Source: Tardiphaga robiniae
GTDB taxonomy: Bacteria; Pseudomonadota; Alphaproteobacteria; Rhizobiales; Xanthobacteraceae
Assembly (NCBI RefSeq): GCF_001618955.1
Contig: NZ_LVYV01000010.1
Coordinates: 1-64,000, forward strand
Direction of reading: 5' to 3'
DNA length: 64,000 bases
A program made the translations under genes and the position numbers. This document shows positions 8,436-16,321 of the stretch, piece by piece. The notes under the pieces are model-generated. The model worked only from the letters and a program-made list of their open reading frames with translations. It made no database searches and had not been told where the DNA came from. How positions within the stretch are numbered: position 1 is the first letter of the stretch; each line of letters begins with the position of its first letter.

Positions 8436-9847
8436 TGTGGGCTCCTCGCGTCGGAAAAGCCCTTCAGCGCGGCCTTCAGATTGCTTTCTGCATCGATCAG
8501 GAAATTGGCCGAAATGACGACAGGTTCGCCGTCCGCGACTCCCTCGCGGATTTCGACATAGCCGCCGCCGCGACGGCCGAGTTCGACGCCGCGCGGTTCG
8601 AGGCGGCCCTGTCCTTTGTCAATGAACACCGATTGCCGGGTGCCGGTGTCGATCACAGCGCTCTCCGGGACGGACACGACCGGATCCGGACTCCCGGTCT
8701 CGATCGAAGCGTCGATATACATGTCCGGTAGCAGAGCGAGATCGGCGTTTGTGAGTTCGATACGGACGCGTGTCGTCCGGGTCTCGCGATTGACCTGCGG
8801 GTAGATCACGTTGATCTTGCCTGCAAACGGCCTGCCGGAAAGGCTACGCGTCCGGACGTTCACCGGCTGTCCGACGGCGATCGCTCCAAGATCGCGCTCC
8901 GCGACATCGACCATCGCCCAGACGAGCGACGTGTCGGCGATACGAAAGAGGATGTCGCCGGGTTGCGCCCGCATCCCTTCGATGGCGTTGCGCTCAAGAA
9001 CGATGCCATCCCGCGGTGCGGCCCATGCAATGGAGATCGGGACGATGCGGCTCTTTTCGATTTCGGCAATCACCGTTTCCGGAACCTCGAGATTCATGAT
9101 CCGTTGACGGGACCCTCGCCCATACAGTCCATCGCCGCCCGTCGTCTTCGACGTGATAGTGGCGACGTATTCCGCTGCGGCGGACGAGATTGCGGGGCTG
9201 TAGATGTCCATCAAGGGCTGCCCGCTGCGGACCTTCGTGCCGGTGGTGACATCGGCAACCTTCTGCACCCAGCTTTCCGCGCGCATCGAGATCACGGAGA
9301 TGCGCCGCTCGTCGAGCTGGATCGTGCCGGGTGCGCGGATCGTCGTCCGGATCACGCGCTTGGTGGCTGGCTCGGACTTCACGCCCGTGCGCTGTATCTT
9401 GCCCGGAGAGAGCTTGACTGATCCATCGTCGGAATCGTCGCCGTCGAAGACCGGGATGTAATCCATCCCCATGGAGTCCTTCTTCGGCGTCGGCGACGTG
9501 TCCGGCAGCCCCATCGGATTGCGGTAATACTTGATCTTGCGGCTCGTGTCGGTGCCAGCCGACGTTGGCTCTGACATCGGCATGGTCTCTGTGAGGTCTT
9601 CGAAGCTGACGTCGGCTCCGGCGGGCACGGCGCGGTAGTCACGACCTGACGCCGTTTTCTTCGGCGTCAGCGAGTAAGCCGGCTTTCCGTCCGGATCTTG
9701 ATAGTAGATTGGCGCGCCGGCTTGCTGTGCGTCGGCGGGGGTGACTAAGGCGAAGGCGCGCGCGGTTGGTCGCTGCGCGATGATGAATCCGCCTCCGGCC
9801 GCCGCGATGAACGCGGCGGCCGTGCCAGCTAGAACGACGCGGTTCAT
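8432..9847 (-). CDS. cusB: CusB-type efflux RND periplasmic adaptor with two heavy-metal-binding domains
   Basis: The 471-aa protein has an N-terminal membrane anchor or signal ('VVLAGTAAAFIAAAGGGFIIA') and then two HMBD-like modules: YYQDPDGKPAYSLTPKK near residue 49 and YYRNPMGLPDTSPTPKK with DSMGMDYIPV near 107. The second keeps the Met and Asp metal-binding pattern; the first has lost its Met residues. The rest is a membrane-fusion protein with barrel-sandwich and beta-barrel parts ('VTTGTKVRSGQPLMDIYSP', 'GDILFRIADTSLVWAMVDV'). It links the CusA pump to an outer-membrane channel and hands over metal. It overlaps its operon neighbours by 4 bp at both ends. Confidence 0.92.
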   Translation of the reverse strand: MNRVVLAGTAAAFIAAAGGGFIIAQRPTARAFALVTPADAQQAGAPIYYQDPDGKPAYSLTPKKTASGRDYRAVPAGADVSFEDLTETMPMSEPTSAGTDTSRKIKYYRNPMGLPDTSPTPKKDSMGMDYIPVFDGDDSDDGSVKLSPGKIQRTGVKSEPATKRVIRTTIRAPGTIQLDERRISVISMRAESWVQKVADVTTGTKVRSGQPLMDIYSPAISSAAAEYVATITSKTTGGDGLYGRGSRQRIMNLEVPETVIAEIEKSRIVPISIAWAAPRDGIVLERNAIEGMRAQPGDILFRIADTSLVWAMVDVAERDLGAIAVGQPVNVRTRSLSGRPFAGKINVIYPQVNRETRTTRVRIELTNADLALLPDMYIDASIETGSPDPVVSVPESAVIDTGTRQSVFIDKGQGRLEPRGVELGRRGGGYVEIREGVADGEPVVISANFLIDAESNLKAALKGFSDARSPQ

Positions 9848-10251
9848 TTCTGCGCCGTGATGACGAGCTTGTTCTCGACGGAGCCGGTTTCTCCCTGCAC
9901 CTTGGCGCCGAGAGAAAGCTGCCAGCGACCGGCCATTCCGAAGGTGGCCTTGAACTTGTAGGTGCCGGGCTCGGCCCCCGATACTGGCGTGACCTTGGTG
10001 GCCATCTCCTGCATACCGTCAGGAGCCATGTCGAGACGGGTTGCAAAAATAACGGCATCCGGCACGGGCTTGCCGGTCTTGGTGTTCATCAAGCGGACGG
10101 TGATGATCTTGTCGGGGCCGGCCTGAACGGACTGATCGACGAGCTCGAACGTGTAGTCCTTGATGTCAGCCAGTGCAGCCGTGCTTGCGCTGCCCAAAGC
10201 GACAGCGATCAACGCAGCCCGGAAGGCGCGCGGGGAGTTAGACGTCTTCAT
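9844..10251 (-). CDS. FixH/YtkA-like periplasmic protein of the cus operon
   Basis: The 135-aa protein has a signal peptide (residues 1-28, cleaved after TAALA) and a single Ig-like domain of the FixH/YtkA type ('TVRLMNTKTGKPVPDAVIFATRLDM', 'GTYKFKATFGMAGRWQLSLGAKV'). Met residues cluster in 'LDMAPDGMQEMA', suggesting soft-metal binding. It overlaps cusB by 4 bp and is probably a periplasmic metal chaperone or accessory, taking the place CusF has in E. coli. The chaperone role is inferred from context. Confidence 0.78.
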   Translation of the reverse strand: MKTSNSPRAFRAALIAVALGSASTAALADIKDYTFELVDQSVQAGPDKIITVRLMNTKTGKPVPDAVIFATRLDMAPDGMQEMATKVTPVSGAEPGTYKFKATFGMAGRWQLSLGAKVQGETGSVENKLVITAQK

Positions 10252-10345
10252 GGTTTGGTATCCTCGATTGAATCTGATGTGCCGCGAACGGCATGCGTCA
10301 TCCGCGCGCCAGGAGGCACGCGGCAGCGACGGCGCTCAGCGCCGC

Positions 10346-10699
10346 TCAGATCGAAGTGCGAGGAGGGTGGTCTGGAGGGGGACGGTTGACGCCATCGGTA
10401 AGCGCGTCATTCAGCACCGAGTGGTACGTTCGGACGGCGTGGCGAACCGTCATGGGTGGTGTTACGGAGGGGCCCGCCTGGGCGGTCTTCAACACGCAAA
10501 TCGCGAGAAGTGGACAGTCCTGGCAATCCTTACTCTTCTGTTCGGATGGGCAGCAGGGCATGTCTCCAGACATCGCCGACATGTCGGTCATCGTGGCCGA
10601 CGGCCCGTTGGCAGCCGCCGGAGTCACCACTGGCGCCACCGAGAGGCCGATGGTCACGAAGATCGCCAGAAAGAGTTTCAGCAGCCGACGAAGATCCAT
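10346..10699 (-). CDS. Small Cys/Met-rich secreted or membrane protein of the cus operon
   Basis: The 117-aa protein starts MDLRRLLKLFLAIFVTIGLS with a hydrophobic signal or anchor, then a short Met-rich run ('ATMTDMSAMSGDMPCC') and a cysteine cluster (CC, DCQDC, IC within about 30 residues). The tail is Pro-rich. It resembles no enzyme. The Met and Cys content and its position 94 bp upstream of the FixH-like gene suggest periplasmic Cu/Ag binding or sensing. An in-frame upstream ATG at 10759 is less likely because the signal peptide starts at 10699. It would be the first gene of the efflux operon. Confidence 0.65.
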   Translation of the reverse strand: MDLRRLLKLFLAIFVTIGLSVAPVVTPAAANGPSATMTDMSAMSGDMPCCPSEQKSKDCQDCPLLAICVLKTAQAGPSVTPPMTVRHAVRTYHSVLNDALTDGVNRPPPDHPPRTSI

Positions 10700-10771
10700 A
10701 TTCGACCATCTCACGGCCACCACAGCGTGGGAAGCCCGGACACAATCACAAATTCGCAATCCCTATGGGAA

Positions 10772-12067
10772 CTACGTCCTTGGCTTCTCCGGCCCGTCAT
10801 AGGCAATGCCGCGGATCACGGCGGCGCTGCCGAACTTCTTCCTGAGGTCGTCGATCGCCCGTTCGGCATGCGACGAGCGGCGGTCGAGCATGTTGTCGTC
10901 GCCGGCCTCGTTGCCGGGCTTGAGCGCGCTGACGCCGGTGCCGATCAGGCGAAAGGCCGTGCCGTCGATTTCCTTCGCCAGCATCTCGCGACTGATATCG
11001 AAGATGCGCGCGGCCATCTGCGTCGGCGACTGGATCGACTGCGAGCGGGTGCGCTGGCGGAAATCTGCGGTCTTGAGTTTCAGCGTCACCGTTGTGCCGG
11101 ACAATTCGCTGCTCTTGAGACGCGATGAAACCTTCTCCGACAATCGCCACAGGATCTTTTCCAGCGTGGCGTAGTCGCGGATGTCCTCATTGAACGTCGT
11201 CTCGTTCGAAATCGTTTTGGCGCCGCGATCGGCGACGACGAGGCGATCGTCGATGCCGCGTGCCAGGCGCCACAGCCTGCGGCCTTCGCCGCCGAACTGT
11301 TTCATCAGGTCGGTCTCGTCGGCGCGCTGCAGATCGCTGATCTTGCGAAAGCCGCGCTGCGAGAGTTTCTCCGCGGTCGCGGGGCCGACGCCGAAGATGA
11401 AGCTGACGGGCCTGTCGGCCAGCATGGCCACAGCGTCTTCCTGATCGAGCGTGGCGAAGCCGCGGGGCTTGTCGAGATCGCTGGCAATCTTGGCGAGAAA
11501 CTTGTTCACCGACAGACCGACCGAGACAGTGATGCCGACAGTTCGCTCGATATCGGCGGCGAATTTCGCCAGCACCTTGGCCGGGATCATGCCGTGGACG
11601 CGCTGCGTGCCTGAGAGATCGAGAAAGGCTTCGTCGATCGATAGCGGCTCGACCAGCGGCGTCAGCGCCTGCATGGCGTGGCGGACCTCGCGGCCGACGC
11701 GGACATATTTCGCCATGTCAGGCCGCACCACGACGGCGTCGGGGCAGAGATCGAGCGCCTTGAACATCGGCATCGCCGAGCGCACGCCATAGGTGCGCGC
11801 GATGTAGCAGGCGGCGGACACCACGCCACGCTTGCCGCCGCCGATGATGACGGGCCGATCGACGATGTCGGGATTGTCGCGCTTCTCGACGGTCGCGTAG
11901 AACGCATCGCAGTCGATATGCGCCAGCGTCAGGGACGGCAGCGCGTGGTGTCGCACGAGGCGCGGCGACCCGCATGACGTGCAGCGCTTGACGCGTGCAT
12001 CCAGATCGACAAGGCAATCCCGGCAGAAGCAGCGCGGTCCGCTCAGCTCTGCCGGAGAGGGGCTCAC
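10772..12067 (-). CDS. dinB: DNA polymerase IV (Y-family) with N-terminal zinc-ribbon-like extension
   Basis: The 431-aa protein carries the Y-family polymerase signature 'LAHIDCDAFYATVEKRDNP' (residues about 48-66) and the catalytic 'PLSIDEAFLDLSG' acidic motif, followed by thumb and little-finger domains. It performs error-prone translesion synthesis. Before the palm is a 45-residue extension with Cys pairs at about 13/15/18 and 29/32 (CFCRDC, CTSC), probably a zinc ribbon. Many alphaproteobacterial DinBs have a similar extension, absent from E. coli Pol IV. The start overlaps the upstream DUF3572 gene by 4 bp, so the two are likely cotranscribed. Confidence 0.93.
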   Translation of the reverse strand: MSPSPAELSGPRCFCRDCLVDLDARVKRCTSCGSPRLVRHHALPSLTLAHIDCDAFYATVEKRDNPDIVDRPVIIGGGKRGVVSAACYIARTYGVRSAMPMFKALDLCPDAVVVRPDMAKYVRVGREVRHAMQALTPLVEPLSIDEAFLDLSGTQRVHGMIPAKVLAKFAADIERTVGITVSVGLSVNKFLAKIASDLDKPRGFATLDQEDAVAMLADRPVSFIFGVGPATAEKLSQRGFRKISDLQRADETDLMKQFGGEGRRLWRLARGIDDRLVVADRGAKTISNETTFNEDIRDYATLEKILWRLSEKVSSRLKSSELSGTTVTLKLKTADFRQRTRSQSIQSPTQMAARIFDISREMLAKEIDGTAFRLIGTGVSALKPGNEAGDDNMLDRRSSHAERAIDDLRKKFGSAAVIRGIAYDGPEKPRT

Positions 12068-12360
12068 GTAAATTCCTGCCCGCGCGGATCGAGCGCCTGC
12101 CGCGCGGCGGCGATGGTGGTGGGATCCAGTTGCGACGACGCCGAAAACGCTTTCACGGTCTCGTCGTCGCGCAGCACGAAATCGAGCACGCTGACGAGGA
12201 ACTGTGGATCCTTTGCAGCCGAGCGGAGAGTCTCCGGACCGATTCCGCTCTCGGACAGGAACAGGCCCAGCCGCTCGGGGTCGCCGGCAACGAAGGAAAG
12301 CGCCTGAATCGCAACGATTTCAGCGACTTCGCTGGGGTGGCGCTGGGGCTTTTTCATCAC
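12064..12360 (-). CDS. DUF3572 family protein
   Basis: The 98-aa all-helical protein ('EVAEIVAIQALSFVAGDPER', 'FLSESGIGPETLRSAAKDPQ', 'FLVSVLDFVLRDDETV') matches the DUF3572 family found next to divK/dinB in alphaproteobacteria. No catalytic motif or signal peptide is seen. It overlaps dinB by 4 bp and is divergent from divK. The function is unknown; the conserved neighbourhood hints at a role near DNA damage tolerance or the cell cycle, but nothing in the sequence shows it. Confidence 0.8.
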   Translation of the reverse strand: MMKKPQRHPSEVAEIVAIQALSFVAGDPERLGLFLSESGIGPETLRSAAKDPQFLVSVLDFVLRDDETVKAFSASSQLDPTTIAAARQALDPRGQEFT

Positions 12361-12579
12361 GCGTGTTTGCCTTTCCGTAACTTATCGTCTCTATTTTAAA
12401 TCATCATGCCCGAGTCACCGGGGCGATTCCAGTTGGTGGGATGCGCACGGTACATGGGCACTTCGGCGCGGTGGCCGAAGTGAATTTGGAAGTTCGCTTC
12501 GAACATCACATTGGCCGGTGACGCAGGGCAATCATGCTCCGCGAAACAAGAACGCTCGGGTTCTGGATTGGAGGGCGGG
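12361..12579. promoter_or_regulatory. Divergent intergenic region between DUF3572/dinB and divK
   Basis: The 219-bp region holds the promoters of both units. AT-rich 'CTCTATTTTAAATCATC' around 12390 is the best promoter-like stretch. GGAGGG at 12570-12575 is a strong ribosome site for divK. A CtrA-type site (TTAA-N7-TTAA) was looked for and not seen in full. Confidence 0.35.
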
Positions 12580-12945
12580 ATGGCAAAAACCGTCCTGATC
12601 GTGGAGGACAACGAGCTCAACATGAAGCTCTTCCGTGACCTGCTGGAAGCCCATGGCTATCAGACTGTCGGCACGAGCAATGGCTATGAAGCGCTCGATC
12701 TTGTCCGCTCGCTCCGCCCCGATCTCATCCTCATGGATATTCAGCTACCGCAGGTCTCCGGTCTCGAAGTAACCGGATGGATCAAGAAGGATCCTGCGAT
12801 CAGCATGATCCCCGTCGTCGCCGTCACAGCCTTCGCCATGAAGGGCGACGAAGAACGTATCCGCGAAGGCGGCTGCGAAGCCTATTTGTCAAAGCCCATT
12901 TCGGTCGGAAAATTTATCGAAACCGTGCGTCGGTTCATCGGTTAG
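12580..12945 (+). CDS. divK: Single-domain response regulator DivK
   Basis: The 121-aa receiver domain starts [20 protein letters not shown]. The acidic pocket (Glu9-Asp10), phospho-acceptor Asp53 (LILMDIQLP), switch Thr (AVTAF) and Lys (LSKPIS) are all present. No output domain follows. In Caulobacter, DivK~P controls DivJ/PleC and DivL to set CtrA activity and cell polarity. The gene is 10 bp upstream of pleD, the standard alphaproteobacterial pair. The start at 12580 is fixed by GGAGGG about 5 bp before it; the reading frame is open further upstream without conserved sequence. Confidence 0.95.
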   Translation: MAKTVLIVEDNELNMKLFRDLLEAHGYQTVGTSNGYEALDLVRSLRPDLILMDIQLPQVSGLEVTGWIKKDPAISMIPVVAVTAFAMKGDEERIREGGCEAYLSKPISVGKFIETVRRFIG

Positions 12946-12955
12946 GGAGTTCCCT

Positions 12956-14329
12956 ATGTCAGCGCGTATTCTTGTCGTCGATGACATCCCCGCCAACGTG
13001 AAGCTTCTGGAAGCCCGTCTCTCGGCGGAATACTTCGACGTCATCACCGCGTCCAACGGCGCACAGGCGCTGGAAATCTGCGCGCGTTCCGAATGCGACC
13101 TGATCCTGCTCGACGTGATGATGCCCGACATGGACGGCTTCGAGGTCTGTCGTCGCCTGAAAGCCAATCCGAAGACGCATTTCATTCCGGTGGTCATGGT
13201 CACCGCGCTGGATTCGCCGTCGGATCGCGTGCGCGGTCTGGAAGCCGGCGCCGATGACTTCCTCACCAAACCTGTTGCCGATGCCGTGCTGGTGGCGCGC
13301 GTACGCTCGCTGACACGTCTGAAGATGATGACCGATGAGCTGCGCATGCGCGCCATCACCTCGCTGGAAATCGGCGTGCAGGCACCTGAGCGCAGCGCCG
13401 TGTCTGATCTGGGGGTGGGCGGCCGCATCCTGCTGGTCGACGATCGTCCGTCATCGTATGAGCGGCTGGCGCCCGTCCTGTCGGCCGAACACACCGTCGA
13501 TGTCGAACCCAATCCAACCGAGGCGCTGTTTCATGCCGCCGAGGGCAATTACGATCTGCTCATTGTCTCGCTGAGCCTGGAGAATTACGACGGATTGCGG
13601 CTGTGCAGCCAGGCGCGTTCGCTGGAGCGCACGCGGCAGATTCCGATTCTCGCGATTGCCGATGCCGACAACAATCCGCGGCTGCTGCGCGGTCTTGAGA
13701 TCGGCGTCAACGACTACCTGATGCGCCCGGTGGACAAGAATGAGCTGCTGGCCCGCGCCCGCACGCAGGTGCGCCGTCGCCGTTACACCGATCATCTGCG
13801 CGACAACGTTCAGCACTCCATCGAAGCCGCGATCACCGACGGTCTGACCGGACTGCACAACCGCCGCTACATGGAAAGCCATCTGGAAACGCTGGCAGAG
13901 CAGGCGGCCACCCGCGGCAAGCCGCTCGCGCTGATGATGCTCGACATCGACTTCTTCAAGTCGATCAATGACAATCATGGCCATGATTGCGGTGACGACG
14001 TGCTGCGCGAATTCGCCGTGCGCATTCGCAAGTCGATCCGTGGCATCGATCTGGCCTGTCGCTACGGCGGCGAGGAATTCGTCATCGTCATGCCCGAGAC
14101 AGATATGCACGTCGCCAGCATGGTGGCCGAGCGTCTGCGTCGTTCGATCGCCGGCGAACCGTTCTCCATCGACAAGGGCAACAAGCGCATCGAGGTCACG
14201 ATCTCGATCGGGTTGTCGACGCTGGAGAAGAAGGGCGAGCCCGTCGCCGCCGTGCTCAAGCGCGCCGACGTGGCGCTGTATCGCGCCAAGCACGACGGCC
14301 GCAACCGCGTGGTTGCGGCGGCCGCTTAA
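12956..14329 (+). CDS. pleD: Diguanylate cyclase response regulator PleD
   Basis: The 457-aa protein has three domains: receiver REC1 with phospho-acceptor Asp53 (LLDVMMPDMDGF), degenerate adaptor REC2 starting near residue 158 (RILLVDDRPSSYERL), and a GGDEF domain. The active-site motif is GGEEF at 371-375, and the product-inhibition I-site RGID lies exactly five residues before it (362-365), so the enzyme is predicted active and feedback-inhibited. It makes c-di-GMP from two GTP after phosphorylation, driving the swarmer-to-stalked or motile-to-sessile switch. It is in an operon with divK. Confidence 0.95.
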   Translation: MSARILVVDDIPANVKLLEARLSAEYFDVITASNGAQALEICARSECDLILLDVMMPDMDGFEVCRRLKANPKTHFIPVVMVTALDSPSDRVRGLEAGADDFLTKPVADAVLVARVRSLTRLKMMTDELRMRAITSLEIGVQAPERSAVSDLGVGGRILLVDDRPSSYERLAPVLSAEHTVDVEPNPTEALFHAAEGNYDLLIVSLSLENYDGLRLCSQARSLERTRQIPILAIADADNNPRLLRGLEIGVNDYLMRPVDKNELLARARTQVRRRRYTDHLRDNVQHSIEAAITDGLTGLHNRRYMESHLETLAEQAATRGKPLALMMLDIDFFKSINDNHGHDCGDDVLREFAVRIRKSIRGIDLACRYGGEEFVIVMPETDMHVASMVAERLRRSIAGEPFSIDKGNKRIEVTISIGLSTLEKKGEPVAAVLKRADVALYRAKHDGRNRVVAAAA

Positions 14330-14336
14330 GCCACGA

Positions 14337-15128
14337 TCAAAGACGCGTTCGCGCCGACGGTTGCGACCATCGCGACGGCGGCGAGATTGGGCGTGATCCC
14401 GTATCGAAGGTCTGTGTGACCTGCCGGGCCGCGCAGTAAGCGGGCCGCGTCATGCGTGCGCGCAGATAGGCGTCGGCTTCTTTCGTCGGCAATTCCTTAT
14501 CGATCACGAGTTTGTCGAGCGCGCAGGCGAGGGCATCCGCGCCGGGCTTGGTGCCGGTGGCGTCGCAGGTCCAGCCGGAGAGGAACACGGCCCTGGTATC
14601 GAAGCGCGAGCTGAAGGCGAGGCACTGTTTCCAGCGGCCATCGGTCTCGACGCGCGTTTCGACGGCATGGACAGGGCCGTAGCGGGTTTCCAGATCGAAG
14701 TGCGTGGAGAGCGTCTGGAAGCGCATGTTGCGCAAAAGCTTTGTTTCGCGCGGTTCGAAAGTCGGTCGCGTCTGGAGGCCGCCCGGGGGCGGGAATGCGA
14801 TCGCCACGGTGAGATCGATCCCGCGATGATCCAGTGCCCCGTATTGCATGACCTCAACACGGCCAAGCAGTCCGCTGGTGATGATGTCGGAGCTGACGGG
14901 TAACCGTGTGAAGCTGCCGTCAGTGATCCTGAAAGCTGGCTTGTCCTGGACCACCTGGACGCGATTGCCCCAGAGCCAGATCACCCCGAAGGCGATGAGC
15001 CCGAACACAATCATTCCGAAAAAATAGAATGCGTAGCGGACGAAGACGCCTGCCAGAGACACCGCAGACGTGAATTGGCCAGCCGTCGTGTCTGAATCGC
15101 GGAAAGACAAGGGTTGCTCCCGATGCAA
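14337..15128 (-). CDS. Conserved hypothetical protein with one or two N-terminal membrane segments
   Basis: The 263-aa protein has a cytoplasmic N-terminus (about 25 residues), then a hydrophobic stretch at about 23-53 (AGVFVRYAFYFFGMIVFGLI, IAFGVIWLW) and a long soluble C-terminal domain, probably periplasmic. Four Cys are near the C-terminal end ('KQCLAF', 'GWTCDATG', 'ALACALD', 'AYCAAR'), possibly forming disulfides. No known family was recognised. It is convergent with pleD (7 bp between stops) and is probably an envelope protein. The reading frame is well supported by codon use. Confidence 0.7.
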   Translation of the reverse strand: MHREQPLSFRDSDTTAGQFTSAVSLAGVFVRYAFYFFGMIVFGLIAFGVIWLWGNRVQVVQDKPAFRITDGSFTRLPVSSDIITSGLLGRVEVMQYGALDHRGIDLTVAIAFPPPGGLQTRPTFEPRETKLLRNMRFQTLSTHFDLETRYGPVHAVETRVETDGRWKQCLAFSSRFDTRAVFLSGWTCDATGTKPGADALACALDKLVIDKELPTKEADAYLRARMTRPAYCAARQVTQTFDTGSRPISPPSRWSQPSARTRL

Positions 15129-15306
15129 ATCAATTGCGTCGAATGATACCGACTTGTCGCACGAAATGACGTGAATACCGTTTCAATCGCAGGCTTCATG
15201 CCCGCCATAGTTGTGGCAGGGTAAACGTGGCGCTGCGCGGATCGCTAAAATTGAAACGATTGAGCTGGGCTTCTTACTTAAACTCCCCCCGCAAAAGAGC
15301 GAGGAG

Positions 15307-15343
15307 AGGTTAAAAGAAAACGGGACCCGAAAGGGCCCCGTTC
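15307..15343 (-). terminator. Rho-independent terminator of rpmG
   Basis: On the minus strand, a GC-rich stem with arms AACGGGGCCC/GGGTCCCGTT around TTTC is followed directly by TTTTCTTTTAACC. It lies about 30 bp after the rpmG stop at 15372. The short stem, tetraloop-like loop and U-rich tail make a textbook intrinsic terminator. Confidence 0.8.
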
Positions 15344-15371
15344 AAAATCCGTCAGCAGCTGTGTTCAGCGC

Positions 15372-15539
15372 TTACTTGATCTTGGCTTCCTTGAATTCAA
15401 CGTGCTTGCGCGCGACCGGGTCGTACTTCTTCTTGACCATCTTGTCGGTCATGGTGCGCGAATTCTTCTTGGCGGTGTAGTAGAAGCCGGTGTCCGCGGT
15501 GGAAACGAGCTTGACCTTGATGGTGACCGCTTTGGCCAT
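15372..15539 (-). CDS. rpmG: 50S ribosomal protein L33
   Basis: The 55-aa protein [20 protein letters not shown]...[11 protein letters not shown] matches bacterial L33 over its full length. It is the zinc-independent (C-minus) form, because no CxxC pairs are present. It is a component of the large ribosomal subunit near the E site. The ATG at 15537-15539 is preceded on the minus strand by AGGTTCTGCC, giving a fair ribosome site. It is monocistronic with its own terminator. Confidence 0.96.
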   Translation of the reverse strand: MAKAVTIKVKLVSTADTGFYYTAKKNSRTMTDKMVKKKYDPVARKHVEFKEAKIK

Positions 15540-15725
15540 GGCAGAACCTCTGAATGTCGGGAATCGGGTGACAGCCAGAGAACTGGCCGTGTTGGGGCGC
15601 AACCTAGCCCCGAACGCCCCAAAGTCAAGGTTTTCTGGGTGGAAAAACCACTCCAATTCAGGCTGGTATCCCGGAAAGAGCCGGTTTTCAGGCTACGGCT
15701 GGCCTGAATCTCCGGTCAATCGACA

Positions 15726-16250
15726 TCAGAGCGTCTTGTAGAAAAAGCTGGCCCCATCCCGGGTGCTATTGTCCGGGTTGGTGGCGTAGCCGGGAACTTC
15801 GCCGAATTTGGTCCAGCCGAGCCTGGCGTAGAGCCGTTCACCGGCGCCGCCTGTGGCGGTATCCAGTGTCAGCAGCGTATGGCCGATCCGCTGCGCTTCA
15901 TGTTCCGCCGCCAACAGCAGCGCGGCGCCCAGTCCCTGACATCGCGCACGGCGGTGCACCAGCATCTTGGCAATGTCCGCGCGGAAGGCCTGATTCTCCT
16001 GTGGCGCCGGGATCAATTGCACGGTCCCGTCGATGCGATCCCCGGCCTCTGCCGTAAAGATCAACCGCTCGCCGCGCGCGTGGCTGGCGAGTGTGCCGTC
16101 CCACCACGCCTCGGCTTTCGCGCGCATCATAGGCCAGACAAAATTGACCGAAGCGCCGCCTTCGACCGAGTCGACGAGAAGGTCGATCAGGCCATCGCGC
16201 CTGGTCCATGCCTCGTGCGGCGTGAGGAGATGGATGGCATGCGCACTCAT
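15726..16250 (-). CDS. GNAT-family N-acetyltransferase
   Basis: The 174-aa protein has the GNAT fold with the acetyl-CoA-binding motif A 'VHRRARCQGLGAALLLAAE' and motif B 'ERLYARLGWTKFGEVPGYA'. It would transfer acetyl from acetyl-CoA to an amine; the substrate cannot be told. The start MSAHAIHLLTPHEAWTRRDG at 16248-16250 is preferred because the sequence upstream is not conserved-looking. It is followed 70 bp upstream by the end of the flavin monooxygenase gene on the same strand and could be transcribed with it. No membrane segments. Confidence 0.85.
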   Translation of the reverse strand: MSAHAIHLLTPHEAWTRRDGLIDLLVDSVEGGASVNFVWPMMRAKAEAWWDGTLASHARGERLIFTAEAGDRIDGTVQLIPAPQENQAFRADIAKMLVHRRARCQGLGAALLLAAEHEAQRIGHTLLTLDTATGGAGERLYARLGWTKFGEVPGYATNPDNSTRDGASFFYKTL

Positions 16251-16321
16251 GGAATTTTCCGAGATAGGGATCGCAGTACAACAGGCGGGAGCAGTAGCTG
16301 ATGCGATCCCTCGCAGCGGAG

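Noticed and set aside
12361-12579. CtrA box upstream of divK
   Set aside because: A full TTAA-N7-TTAA match was not found; only an isolated AT-rich stretch is present.
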